From Gremmenia infestans (taxonomy: Eukaryota > Ascomycota > Leotiomycetes > Helotiales > Hamatocanthoscyphaceae), in NCBI GenBank assembly GCA_032629725.1, contig JAFEVB010000022.1, forward strand, positions 806,001 to 870,000: DNA of 64,000 nucleotides. The letters are read 5' to 3'. The notes under the pieces are model-generated. The model was not told where the DNA came from. It ran no database searches and saw only the letters and a list, made by a program, of their open reading frames with translations. The position numbers were made by a program, and so were the translations under genes. Below are positions 57,932-64,000 of the stretch, in pieces. Position 1 is the stretch's first letter, and each line of letters opens with the position of its first letter.

Positions 57932-59140
57932 TCAGTTCTTGCCGTCAAGGTCAGCATAAAAGTTGTAACCAAACGAGGTACTGGGGTCGTTGAATCGTAG
58001 CTTCTTGTCGAGTCCATCGATTTTCTTCAAATCTTCAGGCTCAAGCTTGAAATCGCCCTCCAGATTGGACGAGATACGAGAGGGGGTCTTGGACTTGGGA
58101 ATCACCGAATGGCCGTGGTTGATTCCCCATGCCAATGCGATCTGCGCACCAGTTTTGCCATACTTCTTGCCAATTTCGACAAGGGTTGGGTCATCCTATA
58201 TTGTCTTTAGTAGAGTAATCAACACTAGAAGATGATTTCTCACCATCAGTTTGCCCATGTTCTTTCCGCTGTCATATATCTCGTTCTGGTTTCCAAAGGG
58301 CGAGTATTGTGTGATTAGAATGCCCTTGCTCTTGTTGAATTCGCAAAACTCTTTCTGTTGAAGCCATGGGTGGAGTTCAAGTTGGTGTGTAGCAGGAACC
58401 ACGCTGGTCTCCTTGAGCAAGGTTTCTAATTCTGTCCGCGAAAAGTTTGAAATGCCAATGGCCTTGGTCTTCCCAGTCGTCAAGAGCTTTTCCATAGCCT
58501 TATAGGTGTCGATGTATGAGACATCTTCCAGCTGCATCTTGCCGTCTTGCTTTGGCAGGGCCACATCGCCAGCCTTGAAAGCAGAAGGCCAGTGCATCAG
58601 ATAAAGATCAACATAGTCCATTTGGAGGTCCTTTAAAGAAGCATCCAGAGCTGGGGCAACGTCCTTTGGGATATGCTTGTTGTTCCAGAGCTTGGTGGTG
58701 ATGAAGAGTTCAGATCGAGGAATACCGCTCTTCTTGATAGCATCGCCAACCATCTTCTCGGTTCCATAGATAGCAGCCGTATCAATGTGTCGAACGCCAG
58801 CCTTGAGAGCATTCGAGACGGCCTCTTCTTGGGAGTCTTTATCCTGCCCTATTGAATTTGAGATTGAGAATCAGCATTGCTTCATATATGATAGATATGT
58901 CACGAGACCCCAGACGAGACATATTCAAAGCCCGTAGGCTATCCCCTGCTTCCTCCCGGGCAGAGGAAAGGATCTCTGCTAGTGGAACTTACATGTACCG
59001 AAGCCCACAGCGGGAATGGTAGCACCAGTGTTGAGTTTTAAGGTCGTCATGTTGCGTTGCTGTTGTTGTTGAAAGTGTGAGGAGATTGAAGAGATTCTTG
59101 AAGTGGCGCTTGCTGCAAATCGAGTTGTGCGGGAGAACAT
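57932..59140 (-). CDS. Aldo-keto reductase with mitochondrial-type presequence
   Basis: NADPH-dependent carbonyl reductase of the AKR superfamily. Minus-strand exons 59140-58993, 58848-58244 and 58195-57932, all in phase, give 338 residues. Catalytic tetrad: Asp and Tyr in RHIDTAAIYG, Lys in ELFITTKLW and His in LYLMHWP; the cofactor segment is VIPKSKTPSRI. The barrel starts at TTLKLNTGATIPAVGFGTW. It is preceded by about 30 residues rich in Arg and Ser without acidic residues (FSRTTRFAASATSRISSISS) and a QQQQQ run. A second in-frame ATG (MTTLKL) lies at the normal family start, so two products, mitochondrial and cytosolic, are possible. The physiological substrate is unknown. Confidence 0.94.
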
Positions 59141-60002
59141 CTTGAGAGGGGAAAAGAGAGCAATGTAAAATCTTAAGTAGTCTTCTCCTCTCCTACTACT
59201 GCACGTTCATTCGGTCATCAATTGGTCGCTTCCATGTTACGTCAGGTCTTTTAATAATGGTTCCATTCACAAGATCGCTCATGACGTTTGTGACTTCGGT
59301 GGAGCATTTTCCTCGAGGACTGTAAACGCCGAAAAAGAGTTTCGGCGATTGTACCTAACACGAGATATTACTGTATTTGTAACTTCCAGCTTGTTTGTAT
59401 CTGCTTAAAGCTTTGATTTATATTGTTGAAAAAGACCGATATAACTTGTAGTATTGAAACCAAAATGAATGCGGCATTCATTAAGAAAATACACGTCGGA
59501 AATCAATCGAATTCGAAACCAGGCCAAAAGCGGTTTGTTGTCAAGCTTTGAGAACCCCGCGATTCTTTGGACGCGGCATGCGAGAGCTTCCATACGAGTA
59601 GTGAAGAAATTTGGAAGAAGATGGTGCGGTGGTCTGAAATACTATGCGATACGGTACCGGTACTGAGAACAAAGCCGCGCGCCTCACAACACAACTGCGC
59701 CACAATAACCATCACTACCACGAGTCCATGATACGCAGTGTTGTCCTGAGTTGCGTGAATCCTTTCCTTTTAGACTTTCGACAAGCCCTTGGCGAGTTTC
59801 TTCTCCAATCGAAAGACTTCAGAATGTCTTCATTTTACCACTACCGAGACCATTGATTCCTGCACTCGGCCACCCACGCCATGACGAGATGTCACTCGTC
59901 TCACCTTCAGCGTAAGTGAAGCAGCTTTTTATTAAATCTTCCCTTTGCAAGGTCAGAAGCAAACATACATCTCTCCATCTGTCTTTCCTACATACGACCA
60001 CG
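59141..60002. promoter_or_regulatory. Divergent region between the AKR and PAP2 genes
   Basis: 860 bp with both promoters. The PAP2 frame is open upstream to 59916, but the extra residues are not family-like. A short upstream ATG frame with a GTAAGT donor near 59912 may be a 5' UTR intron or uORF; it does not splice in frame to the PAP2 start. Confidence 0.4.
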
Positions 60003-61289
60003 ATGAGGCATAACCTACGCTCGAGAGCCCATCCGGGTCGAATATCAATCGCATTAGCACTGAGCTATGTATTTGACTGGGTGATCATTATCGCTGCGGC
60101 GGGCATTGGCGGCGCATTCTCAATCATCACACCGAACAAAAGACCCTTCTCCCTCACCAATCCCGAAATCAGCTTTCCCCATGTCGAGAAAGAAAAGATC
60201 TCGACAGCCGTCCTCATAGTTTGCTCCCTCGTAGCACCAGCCGTCATCATTTTCCTCGTTGCCATCCTCCTCGTCCCGGGCCCCACAGTCTCGAAATCTA
60301 CACCCAAGGCGCTGATATGGAAGAGGAAGCTATGGGAATGGCATACGGGATGGCTAGGACTGGCGCTCTCTCTTGCCGCGGCGTTCCTCATCACCAGCGG
60401 CATGAAGAACTTGTTCGGAAAACCGCGACCCGATCTCCTCTCTCGTTGCAACCCCGACCTCGCGAACGCTGCTTTGTATGCCGTTGGCGGATTTGGGAAT
60501 CCGGGGGAAAGCACGAATCTAGTCTCTCACACCATCTGCCAAAACAAGCACAAGTCAGTAATGAACGACGGGTTCCGCAGCTATCCCTCGGGCCACGCCA
60601 GCTTCTCAGCCGCCGGCCTGATCTACCTGAGTCTCTTCCTAGCCTCCAAACTCGGCATCACCATCCCCTACCTCTCCCCATCAGCCTACACCCAAGACCG
60701 CTCACAATTCTCCGCCTTCCCATCCCGCGCCTCTCCCAGATCCAGTGAGCAACTGGAAGAGCCATCCGGACACAACGACGCCATAATTGCAGCGCGGAAC
60801 CAAGCAGCAGCTCCCCCAGTCTACCTGCTTGCAGTAGCCATCATCCCGTGGTTGGCTTCCATCTACATTGCTTCTACCCGCTACTCGGATTTCAGACACC
60901 ATGGCTTCGACATCCTATTCGGATATTTCATTGGTGTCGTAACGGCCATTTTCTCTTTCCGGTATTACCATCTCCCCATCTCACAAGGCGCAGGGTGGTC
61001 GTGGGGCCCTCGGAGTCGAGACAGGAGTTTCTGGGCCGGGATTGGAGTGGGGAATTATGCTGGGAGTGATCCTAAGCACGAGAATAATGGAAACGGCGCA
61101 CGGGATCTTGAGGGGCAGCCAAAGAACGATGTTAGTGAAGCTGGAACGAGCTAAGAGGTATCTGTATTCATTGTATTGACGATGGTTTTGTAGGATCGGA
61201 TCGAATTGCTTCCTATGGAAAACGGTGGGAGTAATGCTAATGGACGCCATTTGACGGATGGATACGAAAATGGTGAAGATAGGAGATGA
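60003..61289 (+). CDS. PAP2-family lipid phosphatase (DPP1/LPP1 type)
   Basis: Integral-membrane phosphatase acting on diacylglycerol pyrophosphate or phosphatidate. All three acid-phosphatase motifs are present: KNLFGKPRP (about residue 135), SYPSGHASFSAAG (about 195) and TRYSDFRHHGFDILFG (about 295), with six likely membrane helices. An in-frame ATG at 59916 would add 29 residues, but 60003 fits the family start. The frame runs to a stop at 61154. However, a donor at 61131 (GTTAGT) and acceptor at 61193 remove that stop and join 31 more coding-like residues (KND|DRIELLPMENGGSNANGR, ending GEDRR) up to 61289. I prefer this spliced 407-residue model over the 383-residue unspliced one. Confidence 0.9.
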
Positions 61290-61790
61290 GTTGCGTGATT
61301 TATAGTATCAGAGTTATTTCTCAGAAGTACATAGGTAGTACATACCTAATGGCATTTGGGTGGAGTTTTAGAGCTGCTTTTTGGATTATCAATGCCTACA
61401 CTTTATAGTACATAATTGGATTGATTTATGGAAACATATCAGTTCCCAGTGCTTGTGATCGTCCATATATACAAAGTACGAGTGATCCATGTTGCTACTA
61501 AGCCTCTTTGTACTCTTATAACAGCCCATTCGCCTGGATTCTCGCTTGCCGCATCAAAAGTTGAGATAAATGTTGCCATTCAGGGGGTGGTGAGAAGCAC
61601 CAGGATGTCACACGAATCATAATGAAATCACCTTCAACCAAAACGATGCATGAATTCAAGATTCATAACAGTATTCTTCTTTCTATATCATTATTCATGT
61701 TCAATATTTAGTAGTTACATTATTGGTATCCCACGCTCCTAACGCCAAACCAAACCAGACCAGACCAGACCAGCTAGTCACAATCCAAAT
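61290..61790. other. Convergent intergenic, no feature seen
   Basis: 500 bp between converging 3' ends; includes a short CCAAACCAAACCAGACCAGACC run at about 61746-61772. No coding signal. Confidence 0.4.
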
Positions 61791-63788
61791 TTACCATCCA
61801 AAACACTCGGCGTGTAGATAGATGCCCTGGGCTCCAGTCCCCTTGTGCACAGCACGCTCATCACTACACCTAACGACCGTCCTCCGAACATCCGCGTTCA
61901 GACCCAGGGGCCCACACACAGCTACTCCCGTCTCTCCCTCGGCATTTTCTAGAATATTCCACAACAAGTCATAGAACTCCGGGCGGCCGCTGTGGAACGT
62001 AGCACACGGCAAGATCTTGGACTTCGTGCCCGAAGAGAGAGATTGGGACCGGGATTGGATGTTGACTTGGGCGTCGTCCTTTTTTCCTTCGGCGGGGCCG
62101 ACGTTTTTCTCGTCGATTTCTTGAATACTGTCGCCGTCTTCGGGGACTTGGACGCAGCAGCAAGGACCGGCGCTCTTGTCACATTCGCATCCGCATTCCT
62201 TGTTTTCATCTCCAGTGTCACCGTTGGTGAAATTCTCATCGCATGTGACGTGGATGCGGATATCGAGTTCGATACCAGCGGCGTAGAGAGCGTCGGCGGC
62301 TGTGGTGAGCTCTGATGCTGTCCATGCAGTCCAAGAGGTGTTCTTGACAATCCAGAGGAACGTGATGCGTTTTAGTGGGAGTTTGGTCTGCGGGGCACGA
62401 CGGGAAATATCGAGGAGGATGGGGAGAGTGAAAGATGTTCCTGTTGACCCGGAAATCAGAAGGATGCTGTCGAAGCCTGCAAAGTCCGAGTGCGAGTTTC
62501 CGTATGGGCCATCGATGAGTGCCATGTGGGATACTTCTGTGCGGGATCCTCCTTCGGTTGGAAGGAGCGACGTGCTAGAATTGGGGGCGGACTTGAGAAG
62601 ACGGGATGTGAATCCTTTGTGGCTTTTGAGGATGAAGACCAAGTCTCCTCCGTGTGAGTGGGGTGTTGACGCGATAGTGGCCGGATGGGACTGCCCAATG
62701 CCGAATTTGGGGATTGAGAGGAAGACGTGGGACCCGGGGGCCCAGTTCTTGACGGCTTTGCTTTGGATCCGTACTCTTGTTACACCTCCTTCTAGCGCTG
62801 TCAACGTCGCACGTCCTGGGCGGATGTTGTTCCAGGCGTATCTAACAGACCGAACAAGCCTATCTAGGAGGTAGAGAGCGATTGGTATGTAGATGTATAC
62901 TCTGCTATAGAGAGCTGTGGACGGTAGATGCATCATTACCGCTATGATGAAGCCGAAGAATGTAAGGATATGCTGAACGACGAAAAACTCGTAAGAGGAG
63001 TTACGAATAGGGGCAATAGTGCTAATATTCATCCAGATGAGGATTGCATACGTTGCCCAACCTGTGGGAATGCAAGAGTCTGTTGAATATTCGAGGGGTC
63101 CCAAGTCGTAAGCATTCCATGAGAGGTGTAGGAAGATCACATGTAGAGTGACGAGGAAGAGCAGGACTCTTGATACCCATCGGTGAATGACATTCAGTCG
63201 TTCGTAGGACACACCAGTGGCTAGTCCTATGAGGTTGTTCTTGCCAGCCAACAATATCAGCAGCGGAACTTGCGCAACTGCTAGCCACGCAGCTCTAACT
63301 CCCAGAGAAGTAAAGTGCTGTGCTCCCTCCACATTGTTATTCACAAATTCCAGGAGAATAACCCAAGCTAAGTACACAACCAGAAGTACGATGGTCCCAA
63401 CCGGTGGCACCTTGAAGAATCGACTATTCCGTGGCGTGTACTGGGCGTAGCCTGCTTCTCGAGAGATAGCCGTTATGCAAGCTATACAACTCGAGAAGAA
63501 ATTGGATGGTGAAGCAGGTCGAGTTGTGTTCGCAGCAGCAGCTCGCATTCTGGTGTTGAACGTAGCCTTCTGCAGGACGTTGAAGATGGCGCATATTCCA
63601 ACGACTCCACAAACCCCGTACCAGAAGTTTCTCGCATACATGTTTCCATCGATTTGAAATTCGGCGTCGTCGAGAATTTGTCCCAGGAACGTGGAGGCTT
63701 GAGTGTCGTTTGAGAAATCAATACCCGAAGCATTCAGCGGAGAATCTGATGGGGCACCGCCCATCGTCATACTATCTCCCATATCCAT
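61791..63788 (-). CDS. Ferric-chelate reductase (FRE family, NADPH oxidase-like)
   Basis: Plasma-membrane flavocytochrome that reduces Fe(III) or Cu(II) before uptake. A single exon of 665 residues. Ferric-reductase transmembrane domain: IHRWVSRVLLFLVTLHVIFL and FFVVQHILTFFGFIIAVMMH supply the paired haem His residues. The FAD segment is HPATIAST. The NADPH segment is ILLISGSTGTSFTLPILLDI, and the C-terminal CGP motif is VAVCGPLGLN. The protein ends HAECFGW. Two oddities: the N-terminus is Met/Asp-rich (MDMGDSMTMGG), and the NADPH domain carries an acidic, Cys-rich insert (NKECGCECDKSAGPCCCVQV, about residues 530-550). The neighbouring genes do not suggest an iron-uptake cluster. Confidence 0.95.
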   Translation of the reverse strand: MDMGDSMTMGGAPSDSPLNASGIDFSNDTQASTFLGQILDDAEFQIDGNMYARNFWYGVCGVVGICAIFNVLQKATFNTRMRAAAANTTRPASPSNFFSSCIACITAISREAGYAQYTPRNSRFFKVPPVGTIVLLVVYLAWVILLEFVNNNVEGAQHFTSLGVRAAWLAVAQVPLLILLAGKNNLIGLATGVSYERLNVIHRWVSRVLLFLVTLHVIFLHLSWNAYDLGPLEYSTDSCIPTGWATYAILIWMNISTIAPIRNSSYEFFVVQHILTFFGFIIAVMMHLPSTALYSRVYIYIPIALYLLDRLVRSVRYAWNNIRPGRATLTALEGGVTRVRIQSKAVKNWAPGSHVFLSIPKFGIGQSHPATIASTPHSHGGDLVFILKSHKGFTSRLLKSAPNSSTSLLPTEGGSRTEVSHMALIDGPYGNSHSDFAGFDSILLISGSTGTSFTLPILLDISRRAPQTKLPLKRITFLWIVKNTSWTAWTASELTTAADALYAAGIELDIRIHVTCDENFTNGDTGDENKECGCECDKSAGPCCCVQVPEDGDSIQEIDEKNVGPAEGKKDDAQVNIQSRSQSLSSGTKSKILPCATFHSGRPEFYDLLWNILENAEGETGVAVCGPLGLNADVRRTVVRCSDERAVHKGTGAQGIYLHAECFGW

Positions 63789-64000
63789 CTTGTAAAGAAT
63801 ATCTTATGCGCAGTAGGTAATCAGTGGATTTCGTTGTTTGATATCTAATGTAGTGAATAATGAACTTGTTCAATCATCAAATGCGCTTGCACATCAAGAT
63901 ATCCTATTCTGAAAGACAAAGTTGGGTGGTTTGGTGTATGATTTGAGGGGAGACTACGCATGTTGAAGGAATGCTGAAAGTATTTAAGAGCAGGTGCACA
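63789..64000. other. Upstream region of the ferric reductase gene
   Basis: This is the minus-strand promoter and 5' UTR of the ferric reductase, cut by the window edge. A TTGATTGA-like stretch (minus strand near 63868-63876) is seen. No GATAAG-type iron-repressor (SreA-like) site was clearly recognised. Confidence 0.35.

Overview
The window is nuclear DNA of a filamentous ascomycete (Pezizomycotina; a Leotiomycetes-like lineage is my guess, not proven). Evidence: genes carry short introns (mostly 48-125 nt) with GTANGT-type donors and CTAAC/CTGAC-like branch sites. The gene set is typically fungal (bZIP-DUF3425 and Zn2Cys6 regulators, a Zap1/ZafA-type zinc-finger protein, Prp5, Erb1, Leo1, verprolin, Gos1, Atp10, HeLo-domain protein). 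Genes sit on both strands with no operons. I read 26 protein-coding genes; most were rebuilt by joining exons whose phase agrees across the splice sites. No rRNA, tRNA, CRISPR array or intact transposon was recognised.

Layout. 1-1.3 kb: 3' part of an ethanolamine kinase. 1.3-12 kb: gene-poor, holding only a bZIP-DUF3425 transcription factor and a HeLo-pseudokinase protein, separated by 3 kb non-coding blocks rich in TACGGAGTAC/TACGAAGTAC words. 12-23.4 kb: Zn2Cys6 regulator, ERB1 (60S ribosome assembly), DUF3237 protein, MOB2, LEO1 (Paf1 complex) and a patatin-like protein without a recognisable catalytic dyad. 23.4-27 kb: long non-coding block and one unrecognised protein. 27.8-37.2 kb: dense housekeeping block with SURF4/Erv29, verprolin, an unnamed mitochondrial membrane protein, CHORD protein, YDR286C-like glutaredoxin and an HpcH/HpaI aldolase. 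37.2-39.4 kb: non-coding with two tandem repeats. 39.4-46 kb: gluconokinase, branched-chain ketoacid dehydrogenase E2, ATP10, GOS1, RPL35. 46.9-56.4 kb: ZafA-like regulator, small myristoylation-type protein, PRP5, mitochondrial HMG-box protein. 57.9-63.8 kb: aldo-keto reductase with a mitochondrial-type presequence, PAP2-type lipid phosphatase, ferric reductase.

There is no obvious metabolic cluster. Several neighbours are divergent pairs that may share promoters: Zn2Cys6/ERB1, MOB2/LEO1, verprolin/mitochondrial protein, CHORD/glutaredoxin, BCKDH-E2/ATP10, GOS1/RPL35, PRP5/HMG, AKR/PAP2. The most unusual loci are the HeLo-pseudokinase gene (8.9-10.8 kb), which has the same overall architecture as necroptosis effectors, and the patatin-fold protein at 21.6-23.4 kb, which looks like a pseudoenzyme.
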